From positions 1 through 38,221 of the forward strand of contig JAKEGM010000063.1 in NCBI GenBank assembly GCA_022615575.1: a stretch of DNA of 38,221 nucleotides, given 5' to 3'. Below the pieces are notes generated by a model, which saw only the letters and a list, made by a program, of their open reading frames with translations, was not told where the DNA came from and ran no database searches. Source of the DNA: Planctomycetales bacterium. Its GTDB lineage: Bacteria; Planctomycetota; Phycisphaerae; Sedimentisphaerales; Anaerohalosphaeraceae. A program made the position numbers and the translations under genes. Shown here piece after piece: positions 7,872 through 14,970 of this stretch; within the stretch, counting starts at the first letter, position 1, and each line of letters begins with the position of its first letter.

Positions 7872-9089
7872 ATGAGACAAACACCGTTTTATGATCGGCA
7901 TAGTGCCCTTGGGGCGAGAATAGTCGATTTTGCCGGCTGGCAGATGCCGATTCAGTATCCTCAGGGCATTGTTGCTGAACATCTGACCACGCGCAGACAC
8001 GCCGGACTGTTTGATGTTTCGCACATGGGGCGTTTTTGCATTACAGGAAAAGGCGCCGCCAGGTTTTTGCGATATGTATTGACCAATGATTGCGATCAAT
8101 TGGCGATCGGGCAGGCGCAATATACCGTTTTGGCCAACGAAAACGGCGGGGCAATGGATGATGCTTTTCTGTACCGTCCGACGGCGGATAAATTTCTGCT
8201 GGTGGTCAATGCCTCGAATAAAGACAAGGACTGGGCACATTTACAGACGCATGTGTCCGGGTTTTCCGACGCCGTTCTGGAAGATGTCAGCGAAACGGCA
8301 GCCATGCTGGCCTTGCAGGGGCCGCAGAGCGAGGCGATTCTGCGGTCGCTTGTAACAAGCGGTGCGCTGCCCCAGGCCCGGCGGAATGCCGTCGGTTCTG
8401 TCACGGTTGGCTCAACTGAGGTCTGTGTTGCGCGAACCGGCTATACCGGCGAGCCGGTATGTTTTGAGGTGTTTATTCCCGCCCAGGGCGCATTGGCGGT
8501 TTGGGATAAGCTGATTGAGGCAGGGGCAAGCCCTGTCGGGCTGGGTGCAAGGGATACGCTCCGGCTGGAGGCCGGTTTGCCGCTGTATGGGCATGAATTG
8601 GGAATTGGCAAAGACGGCAGGGAAATTCCCGTTTATGCAATTCCGCAGGCGGCATTTGCCATCAGTTTCGATGACCCGAATCGTAAATTCATCGGTCGGC
8701 CGTTGCTGGAAAAACAGGCGCAGGCGCGGCAGCGATACAAAGCCGGCGATTTTTCAGATACCGGTGTGCTGCCGAAAGTCGTTCGGCAAATGCGGCTGCT
8801 GGATAAAGGAATTGCCAGGGATGGGGCTGCGGTTTATTATGAAGGCCGTCAGGTCGGCGGGGTTACAAGCGGCACGATGGTTCCATGCTGGGACTATACC
8901 AAAGACGGCGACCGCATTGAACTTCGTGATACCCACGCGCAGCGGGCGGTCGGGCTTTGTCTGGTCAATGCCGATGTGCCGGTCGGTGTCCGCATTGAGG
9001 TGGAGATTCGTGAGAAAAAACTGAATGCTCAAACCGTAGTGCGGAATCTGGAAAACAGAAGCGGGCCTGTTACGGCGGCGGTACTTTAG
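7872..9089 (+). CDS. gcvT: Glycine cleavage system T protein (aminomethyltransferase)
   Basis: GcvT transfers the methylene carbon from aminomethyl-lipoyl GcvH to tetrahydrofolate and releases ammonia. The ATG at 7872 gives MRQTPFYDRHSALGARIVDF, the usual N-terminus; a TTG 21 bases upstream is open but unlikely. Family motifs are DFAGWQMPIQYPQGIVAEH, LFDVSHMGRFCITG, GAMDDAFLYR, LQGPQSEAIL, ARTGYTGEPVCFEVF and LGARDTLRLEAGLPLYGHEL. The end has the usual GGVTSGTMVPCWDYT-like barrel. At 405 residues it is longer than the common ~365. It leads gcvH by 63 bases. Confidence 0.96.
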   Translation: MRQTPFYDRHSALGARIVDFAGWQMPIQYPQGIVAEHLTTRRHAGLFDVSHMGRFCITGKGAARFLRYVLTNDCDQLAIGQAQYTVLANENGGAMDDAFLYRPTADKFLLVVNASNKDKDWAHLQTHVSGFSDAVLEDVSETAAMLALQGPQSEAILRSLVTSGALPQARRNAVGSVTVGSTEVCVARTGYTGEPVCFEVFIPAQGALAVWDKLIEAGASPVGLGARDTLRLEAGLPLYGHELGIGKDGREIPVYAIPQAAFAISFDDPNRKFIGRPLLEKQAQARQRYKAGDFSDTGVLPKVVRQMRLLDKGIARDGAAVYYEGRQVGGVTSGTMVPCWDYTKDGDRIELRDTHAQRAVGLCLVNADVPVGVRIEVEIREKKLNAQTVVRNLENRSGPVTAAVL

Positions 9090-9152
9090 CCGCCTGCAAA
9101 TATAAACGATAACTAATGACGAAAAAGAAAACTCGTATCGGAGACGCCAGTC

Positions 9153-9542
9153 ATGATGATTGATCCAAAAGCAAGGTACATGAAGTCGCACGAGTGGGCA
9201 AAACACCAGAGCGGCAATATCTTTACGGTGGGTTTAACGGCGTACGCCATCGAGCAGTTGGGGGATATTGTATATATGGAACTGCCTGAGGCGGGCAAGA
9301 AAATTGACAGAGAAGGATCATTCGGTGTTATCGAATCGGTGAAGAGCGCTTCGGACATGTATGCCCCGCTGGGCGGTACGGTTCGCGAGGCCAACACGGA
9401 GGTCCGGGATAACCCCGATATGCTTAAGAAGGACGCTTATGAAACGGGCTGGCTGATAAAGATTGAGGCCTCGTCCCCCGCCGAGTTCGACGGTCTGATG
9501 GATGCGGCGGCCTATCAAAAGTATCTGGAAACGGAAGCGTAA
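9153..9542 (+). CDS. gcvH: Glycine cleavage system H protein
   Basis: GcvH carries the lipoyl arm that shuttles the aminomethyl group between the P, T and L proteins. The protein has 129 residues, the normal length. The lipoylation site is K64 in VIESVKSASDMYAP. The N-terminal YMKSHEWAK and VGLTAYAIEQLGDIVYMELP are standard for the family. Two adjacent ATG codons (9153, 9156) follow a GGAG at 9139-9142; the first is listed. gcvPA starts 43 bases downstream. Confidence 0.97.
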   Translation: MMIDPKARYMKSHEWAKHQSGNIFTVGLTAYAIEQLGDIVYMELPEAGKKIDREGSFGVIESVKSASDMYAPLGGTVREANTEVRDNPDMLKKDAYETGWLIKIEASSPAEFDGLMDAAAYQKYLETEA

Positions 9543-9585
9543 AGAATATCAAAATCGGAAGTCTGAGGACGAAGGACTGAATAGT

Positions 9586-10917
9586 ATGCCTTTTATAGCG
9601 AATACAGATGAGCAGCGTGCGGCGATGCTGGCCGAAATCGGCCTGACGACGGAGGGTTTGTTTGCGGATGTTCCGGCGGCGCTGCGGTGCGGCGGTCTGA
9701 ATCTGCCCGAAGGAATCAGCGAGCAGGAAGTCCGCGATAAACTGGCGGGTATTGCCGCCAAGAACTACACCCATCTGACCGGCTTTCTGGGCGGGGGGTT
9801 TTACGACCATTTTATCCCGTCGGCGGTTTATGCGACGCTGTCCCGCAGCGAGTTTTACACGGCCTATACGCCCTATCAGCCGGAAACGTCGCAGGGCACA
9901 TTGCAGGCGATTTATGAGTTTCAGTCGCTGATTTGCCGCCTGACCGAGATGGAGGCCTCCAATGCCTCGATGTACGACGGCGGCACGGCCCTGTACGAAG
10001 CGATAATGATGGCCCTGCGGATCACCCAGCGCAACAAGATCATCATCGACGATTCCGTCAATCCGATCTACCGCGTCATGATTCATTCCTACACGCGGAA
10101 CCTGAAGATTGACCTGACCGAGACGAACAATCATGAAGGGCTGGCTAACCGCGACGCGATATTAAAAGCGATGGATAAAAACACCGCCGCGGTGATCCTG
10201 CAGAATCCGAATTTCTTCGGCTGCATCGACGATTTTACGGATATTGCCGAAGCGGCGCACGCCAAAGGGGTGCTGCTGATTGTCTCGTGCTATCCGATTT
10301 CCCTGGGCGTTTTGAAAACGCCCGGAGCGATGGGGGCCGATATCGTTACCGGCGAAGGCCAGTCGCTGGGTTTGCCGATGTCGTTCGGCGGGCCGTATCT
10401 GGGATTCATGGCGACGCTTAAAAAACATGTGCGGAATCTGCCCGGCCGCATTGTGGGCGAAACGACCGATGCAAACGGAAAACGCGGCTTCGTGTTGACC
10501 CTGCAAACGCGGGAGCAGCATATCCGCCGCGACAAGGCCACCTCCAATATCTGCTCCAACGAGGCCCTGTGCGCGCTGGCGGCGACGGTGTATCTGACCC
10601 TGTTGGGCAAGGAAGGTCTCAAGGAAACCGCACAGCTCTGTGCCGACAAGGCCAGCTACGCCTACCAGCGGCTTACTGCGATCCCCGGCGTGACCCCGCG
10701 GTTTCGCGACAACTGGGTTTTTAACGAGATGGTGCTTGATCTGCCGTGCGATGCGGCGGATGTCGTCGGCAAGCTGATTGAAAAGGGCTTTGCTGCGGGT
10801 TTTCCGCTGAGCCGCTATTACAGGGGCATGGATAATTCGATTTTGATTGCGGTAACGGAAAAACGCACGAAGCAGCAAATCGGTATGTTAGCCGAAGAAC
10901 TGGAAGCGATTTTGTGA
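9586..10917 (+). CDS. gcvPA: Glycine dehydrogenase (decarboxylating) subunit 1
   Basis: This is the N-terminal half of the PLP-dependent P protein in its split, two-subunit form. With GcvPB it decarboxylates glycine onto lipoyl-GcvH. The ATG at 9586 (MPFIANTDEQRAAMLAEIGL) fits the family N-terminus and follows GAAGGA at about 9570. The length is 443 residues. Motifs include NYTHLTGFLGGGFYDHFIPS, FYTAYTPYQPETSQGTLQAI, ASNASMYDGGTALYEA and GEGQSLGLPMSFGGPYLGFM. No PLP lysine is expected here; it lies in GcvPB. A 124-base spacer with degenerate repeat sequence separates the two subunit genes. Confidence 0.97.
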   Translation: MPFIANTDEQRAAMLAEIGLTTEGLFADVPAALRCGGLNLPEGISEQEVRDKLAGIAAKNYTHLTGFLGGGFYDHFIPSAVYATLSRSEFYTAYTPYQPETSQGTLQAIYEFQSLICRLTEMEASNASMYDGGTALYEAIMMALRITQRNKIIIDDSVNPIYRVMIHSYTRNLKIDLTETNNHEGLANRDAILKAMDKNTAAVILQNPNFFGCIDDFTDIAEAAHAKGVLLIVSCYPISLGVLKTPGAMGADIVTGEGQSLGLPMSFGGPYLGFMATLKKHVRNLPGRIVGETTDANGKRGFVLTLQTREQHIRRDKATSNICSNEALCALAATVYLTLLGKEGLKETAQLCADKASYAYQRLTAIPGVTPRFRDNWVFNEMVLDLPCDAADVVGKLIEKGFAAGFPLSRYYRGMDNSILIAVTEKRTKQQIGMLAEELEAIL

Positions 10918-10957
10918 TTGATGATTGACGAATTTTCGTAGCAGAGGATACAGGGTG

Positions 10958-11040
10958 ATAAGAGAAAAATATATCTCTGGAATTTTCTGTGAACTTTGTG
11001 GCCAAAAATAATTTGTGATAATTCGTGGCTAAGGAAATAA
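10958..11040 (+). repeat. Degenerate dispersed intergenic repeat, copy 1
   Basis: The gcvPA-gcvPB spacer contains an AT-rich run, AAGAGAAAAATATATCTCTG, followed by CTGTGAACTTTGTGGCCAAA and a second ATTCGTGGCTAAGG. The order 'AAGAGAAAAA, CTCTG, CTTTGTGGC, AAAATAA' recurs at 18677-18742 between bioB and rsmD. I treat both as decayed copies of one short dispersed repeat. It is not an obvious terminator. Confidence 0.45.
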
Positions 11041-11041
11041 T

Positions 11042-12490
11042 ATGAAGCTGTCGTTTGAAAAGAGTGTCAAGGGCCGGCGGGGAGTGCGGGTTGCTCAAAG
11101 CGATGTGCCGACGAGCACCCACCTGCGGAAAGAATTTTTGCGGGACAAAGATGCCCAACTGCCGGAATTGAGTGAACTGGATGTGGTGCGGCATTTTACG
11201 GAATTGTCCCGGCGGAACTTCGGCGTGGATACCAATTTCTATCCCCTCGGTTCCTGCACGATGAAATACAATCCCAAGGTCTGCGAGCGCATCGCGGCCT
11301 ATCCCGGCTTTGCTCATCTCCACCCGTTGTTGCCGCAGCTTCGCGGCGGCGGCATGCTTACGCAGGGGGCCTTGCAGGTACTCCATGATATGGACATCCT
11401 TTTGCGTGAAATCTGCGGCATGGCGGCTTTCACGATGCAGCCGATGGCCGGAGCGCACGGAGAATTGACCGGCATTATGATGATGGCTGCTTATCACCAT
11501 GACAAGGGCAATAAAAAGAGTGTTATTCTGGCCCCGGACAGCGCCCACGGAACCAACCCCGCCAGCGCTGCCATTGCGGGCTACACGGTCAAGACCGTCC
11601 CCAGTGATGCAGAGGGCGATATATCGCTCAGAGCGCTCAAAGAAATGCTCAATGATGAAGTGGCCGGCATTATGCTGACCTGCCCGAATACACTGGGCCT
11701 GTTCAATCCGCATGTGCGCGAAATCTGCGACCTCATCCACAGCGTGGATGGTCTGGCCTATTACGATGGCGCCAACCTCAACGCCATCGTCGGCAAGGTT
11801 CGACCTGGTGATTTGGGCTTCGACATCGTCCACCTCAACCTGCACAAGACCTTCGCTACGCCGCACGGCGGCGGCGGACCTGGCGCCGGCCCGGTCGGCG
11901 TTGTGAAAAAACTGGTTGATTATCTGCCTGTTTCAACCGTTGTCAAACGTGAAGACGGCACGTTTGCCCTGGACTATAACAAGCCCAAATCCATCGGCTA
12001 CATAGCCCCGTTCTACGGCAACTTCGGCATCATTCTGCGGGCGTATGTTTATATCCTCATGGCAGGCAGAGAGGGTCTGGAACGTGTGGCCGAAAATGCC
12101 GTTCTCAATGCCAATTACATCAAGGAAAAGCTCAAACCCTGGTACGATATTGAGCACGGTCAATTATGCAAGCATGAGTGTGTATTCAGCGCAACCCGGC
12201 AGGCCAAAAACGGCGTTCACGCCCTCGACATTGCCAAGGGATTGATCGATGCGGGCTATCATCCGCCCACCATGTATTTTCCGCTGATCGTCAAGGAAGC
12301 CCTGATGATTGAGCCGACCGAGTGCGAGAGCAAGGAAACGCTGGACGCCTTTATTGCAGCGATGATTGCGATAGCTGAGAAGGCCAGGACAAATCCCGAA
12401 GAACTCAAGGCCGCCCCCAAGACAACGCCGATTGGCCGGTTAGACGAAACCAAGGCCGCCCGCGAGATGAATATCGCCAAGCTGTCTTAA
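11042..12490 (+). CDS. gcvPB: Glycine dehydrogenase (decarboxylating) subunit 2
   Basis: This is the PLP-binding half of the split P protein. The 482-residue chain contains FYPLGSCTMKYNPKV, APDSAHGTNPASA, TCPNTLGLFNPHVREICDLI and YYDGANLNAIVGKVRPGDLG. The Schiff-base lysine is K269 in HLNLHKTFATPHGGGGPGAG. The C-terminal part contains LMIEPTECESKETLDAF, as in bacterial and archaeal two-subunit enzymes. With gcvT, gcvH and gcvPA it completes the set except for the dihydrolipoyl dehydrogenase, which is not in this window. Confidence 0.98.
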   Translation: MKLSFEKSVKGRRGVRVAQSDVPTSTHLRKEFLRDKDAQLPELSELDVVRHFTELSRRNFGVDTNFYPLGSCTMKYNPKVCERIAAYPGFAHLHPLLPQLRGGGMLTQGALQVLHDMDILLREICGMAAFTMQPMAGAHGELTGIMMMAAYHHDKGNKKSVILAPDSAHGTNPASAAIAGYTVKTVPSDAEGDISLRALKEMLNDEVAGIMLTCPNTLGLFNPHVREICDLIHSVDGLAYYDGANLNAIVGKVRPGDLGFDIVHLNLHKTFATPHGGGGPGAGPVGVVKKLVDYLPVSTVVKREDGTFALDYNKPKSIGYIAPFYGNFGIILRAYVYILMAGREGLERVAENAVLNANYIKEKLKPWYDIEHGQLCKHECVFSATRQAKNGVHALDIAKGLIDAGYHPPTMYFPLIVKEALMIEPTECESKETLDAFIAAMIAIAEKARTNPEELKAAPKTTPIGRLDETKAAREMNIAKLS

Positions 12491-12548
12491 GGCGTTTTCG
12501 TGTTCGGCGATGCGGGGGATTTTGAGGTCGGGCAGGACGGCCGGTTTG

Positions 12549-12576
12549 TTGACCCCGGAAGTAATTAAAACATAAG
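12549..12576 (+). promoter_or_regulatory. Possible promoter before the YkgJ-type gene
   Basis: TTGACC (12549-12554), 16 bases, then CATAAG (12571-12576) lie just before the GTG start at 12590. The -10 box also overlaps the AAGGA that probably serves as ribosome-binding site, so this reading is uncertain. Confidence 0.3.
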
Positions 12577-12589
12577 GATAAATTCGGTT

Positions 12590-13060
12590 GTGAGCAAAAA
12601 AACGTCAGGTAAACGTCCGACCGGGAAAAAAACGGCCGCAGTAACCCATCCGTGCAAAAAATGTACAGGCCGGTGCTGCCGTTATTTTGCCCTCCCGATT
12701 GACACCCCCCAGGAGTGGGACGATTTTGACGATATTCGCTGGTATCTGTCGCACGAGGATGTAACGGTGTTTGTGGAAAAAGGCGATTGGTATCTGAATG
12801 TCAAAAATACCTGCCGGTACCTTTGCCCAAAAGATTTTCGCTGCCGAAATTACGAGCTTCGGCCGCATATCTGCCGCAAATACAATACCGGAACCTGTGA
12901 TCTGATGGGTGATGAATATGACCACGAGATGCACTTTCTCGATGATCGGCAGATGGAGGAATATATGCGGATTAAGTTCGGTCCTCGGGTTTTTGAAAAA
13001 CTGGAGCCGAAGAAGAGAAAGAAATCAAAAACCAAAAAAATTCTTCAAAAACGCTCATGA
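12590..13060 (+). CDS. YkgJ-type CxxC-rich metal-binding protein
   Basis: The 156-residue protein belongs to the zinc/iron-chelating CxxCxxCC-type family, whose biochemical role is not settled. The N-terminal cluster is C22, C25, C29, C30 (PCKKCTGRCCRYF). Further cysteines lie at C75, C79, C85, C95 and C103, in the family pattern CRYLCPKDFRCRNYELRPHI. The C-terminal 25 residues are almost all lysine or arginine. The start is a GTG with AAGGA about 12 bases upstream. The stop overlaps the hisS start by 4 bases (ATGA), so it is probably co-translated with hisS. No functional link between the two is obvious. Confidence 0.85.
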   Translation: MSKKTSGKRPTGKKTAAVTHPCKKCTGRCCRYFALPIDTPQEWDDFDDIRWYLSHEDVTVFVEKGDWYLNVKNTCRYLCPKDFRCRNYELRPHICRKYNTGTCDLMGDEYDHEMHFLDDRQMEEYMRIKFGPRVFEKLEPKKRKKSKTKKILQKRS

Positions 13061-14340
13061 AAATACAATCGGTTAAAGGTACGCGGGATTTTTATCCGCC
13101 GCAGATGGCGGTTCGCAATTTCATTATCGACGGCTGGAAAGCGGCCTCCAAACGTTGCGGCTTTGTCGAGTATGACGGGCCGATTTTTGAATACCTCCAG
13201 ATGTACCAAATCAAAAGCGGCCAGGAGATCGTTGAGCAGTTGTTCAATTTCCAAGATCGCGGCGGTCGGCTTCTGGCCATTCGTCCCGAGATTACGCCCA
13301 CGCTGGCCCGCATGGTCAACCAGCAGATCAATACACTGCCCCGGCCGGTCAAATGGTTCTCAGTACCCCGGCTGTGCCGCGCCGAACGCCCGCAAAAGGG
13401 ACGCTTGCGCGAGTTTTTCCAGTGGAATATCGACATCATCGGCGCCGACGATGTACTGGCCGATGCGGAAATAGTGTATTGCTCGCTGGATTATCTGCGG
13501 TCGGCGGGACTGACCGAAAAAGATGTGGTCGCCAGGATTTCCAGCCGCCGGCTGCTGGCGGCGCTGCTGAAAAATATCGGCATCGCCGAGGACCGGCTCG
13601 ACGTGCTTTATCCGATTCTGGACAAAAAATCCAAAGTTCCCGCCGAAGCGTTTGAAGAGATGCTCCAAAAGGAGGTTTCCTCGGGGCAGATCATTCGGAC
13701 GATTCAGCAATTGATGGAGGTGCATTTGGTCGATGCCATTCCTTCCATCGTGAACTTGAATAACGAGGCCCAGGCCGCACTGGATGAAGTGGCGAGGGTG
13801 TTTGCGTACCTTGACAGGATGGGAGTCCGGGACTTTTGCCGGTTCGATATGGGGATTGTGCGGGGATTGGCGTATTACACGGGGATGGTCTTTGAGATTC
13901 ATGAGGTGGCCGGCGAACTTCGCGCAATCTGCGGCGGCGGACGGTACGACAACCTCTTGAGCGATTTCGGCGGCCCGAAAATTACCGCTACCGGCATGGG
14001 CATGGGCGATTGCGTGCTGGAGATACTGCTGCGTCAAAAGGGGTTGCTGAAAGACGATACGCTGGATGTGCAGACGCTGGACTACTTTGTGGTCTGTGCC
14101 GATGCGGAATTATTTGATAAAGCCGTGTCGGTTGCCGCAGTACTTCGGCGAAAAGGGTTTTCGTGCGATTTCAGCTATAAACCTGTTGCGCTGGGCAAAC
14201 AGCTCAAGCAGGCCGATGCCCTCAAGGCCGCTCAATGCGTTATTGTCGGTCAGGAATTGAAAGAGTCCAATCAGCTTGTGATTAAGGACATGAAATCCGG
14301 CGAGCAGAAATTGGTAAATGCGGATGCGTTTTTAACGTAA
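13057..14340 (+). CDS. hisS: Histidyl-tRNA synthetase, divergent motif 3
   Basis: This class II synthetase charges tRNA-His. The 427-residue chain has an N-terminal catalytic core with VKGTRDFYP, motif 2 (RAERPQKGRLREFFQWNIDI) and the histidine-binding segment VRGLAYYTGMVFE, then GGGRYDNLL. A C-terminal anticodon-binding domain (about 333-427) contains LGKQLKQADALKAAQCVIVG. Two differences from the E. coli type stand out. RGLDYY is RGLAYY, and motif 3 reads GMGMGDCVLEIL, placing V320 where the conserved motif 3 arginine normally is. The full anticodon domain and motif 2 argue against HisZ, though I cannot exclude a paralogue. It overlaps the upstream gene by 4 bases and is followed by a strong terminator. 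Confidence 0.9.
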   Translation: MKIQSVKGTRDFYPPQMAVRNFIIDGWKAASKRCGFVEYDGPIFEYLQMYQIKSGQEIVEQLFNFQDRGGRLLAIRPEITPTLARMVNQQINTLPRPVKWFSVPRLCRAERPQKGRLREFFQWNIDIIGADDVLADAEIVYCSLDYLRSAGLTEKDVVARISSRRLLAALLKNIGIAEDRLDVLYPILDKKSKVPAEAFEEMLQKEVSSGQIIRTIQQLMEVHLVDAIPSIVNLNNEAQAALDEVARVFAYLDRMGVRDFCRFDMGIVRGLAYYTGMVFEIHEVAGELRAICGGGRYDNLLSDFGGPKITATGMGMGDCVLEILLRQKGLLKDDTLDVQTLDYFVVCADAELFDKAVSVAAVLRRKGFSCDFSYKPVALGKQLKQADALKAAQCVIVGQELKESNQLVIKDMKSGEQKLVNADAFLT

Positions 14341-14342
14341 CG

Positions 14343-14364
14343 CCGGCTTCCGGCCGGTTTTTTT
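14343..14364 (+). terminator. Rho-independent terminator after hisS
   Basis: CCGGC (14343-14347) pairs with GCCGG (14353-14357) around a 5-base loop and is followed at once by seven T residues. It starts 3 bases after the hisS stop. A second GC palindrome pair, GCCGGC-AGGAT-GCCGGC (14374-14390), lies just beyond and resembles dispersed repeat material elsewhere in the window. Confidence 0.85.
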
Positions 14365-14408
14365 CATATTGTTGCCGGCAGGATGCCGGCGATGTTTTTG
14401 AGGGGCTT

Positions 14409-14948
14409 ATGCAATCCGAACAGCCCAATCTGTACGAGCAGGTCTTTGAATACTGGCTTAAGGAAAACCATGTCCCCTTTGTCTTTATTGACCAGGCCAA
14501 ACGCATTCCGCAGGAGCAGGGCGACATCAAGAATTTTGATTTTTTGCTCTGGCCGGACTCCCCCCGTCCTTTGCTGACGGAGGTCAAGGGCCGCACGTTT
14601 CACGGGACTTCTTTGGCGGGCTTAAAAGGTCTTGACGGCTGGGTGACATTCGAGGATGTCCAGGCCTTATCATGCTGGCTGGGGGTTTTTCAGAAGGAAA
14701 AACTCGATGCAAATGCGGTTTTTGTGTTTGTTTTTCGTCTGGAGCAGATTGACGTTGAAACCGACGGCTGGCCGGTTTATGATTGCAGCGGCCAAAGATT
14801 TCTCCTGCTGGCGGTGCCGCTGGAACGCTACCGCGACCGGATGAAGCTCCGCAGTCCGAGATGGCGAACTGTTTGCCTGGCACCAGGTGACTTCAGGGCG
14901 GTGGCTGTGCCGGTCAGCACAATGCTCCGTTGTGATAAGGTGATATAA
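14409..14948 (+). CDS. HYExAFE-type protein, putative PD-(D/E)xK fold
   Basis: The 179-residue protein begins with LYEQVFEYWLKENHVPFVFI, matching the N-terminal signature of the HYExAFE family known from planctomycetes, with L8 in place of the first histidine. Then come KNFDFLLWPD (D44) and LLTEVKGRTFHG (E58, K60). That spacing, D-x13-E-x-K, is the active-site pattern of PD-(D/E)xK nuclease-like folds, so a nuclease-related fold is an inference. No function has been assigned that I know of. GAGGGG lies a few bases before the ATG. The Ptb-Buk gene starts 22 bases downstream, with no room for its own promoter, so the two are probably co-transcribed. Confidence 0.7.
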   Translation: MQSEQPNLYEQVFEYWLKENHVPFVFIDQAKRIPQEQGDIKNFDFLLWPDSPRPLLTEVKGRTFHGTSLAGLKGLDGWVTFEDVQALSCWLGVFQKEKLDANAVFVFVFRLEQIDVETDGWPVYDCSGQRFLLLAVPLERYRDRMKLRSPRWRTVCLAPGDFRAVAVPVSTMLRCDKVI

Positions 14949-14970
14949 ATTTTAAAAAGAATTACCGCTT

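Noticed and set aside
13057-14340. HisZ (ATP phosphoribosyltransferase regulatory subunit) instead of HisRS
   Set aside because: The intact motif 2, the kept RGLxYY arginine and a full C-terminal anticodon-binding domain favour HisRS; no hisG is nearby. The missing motif 3 arginine is reported as a finding.
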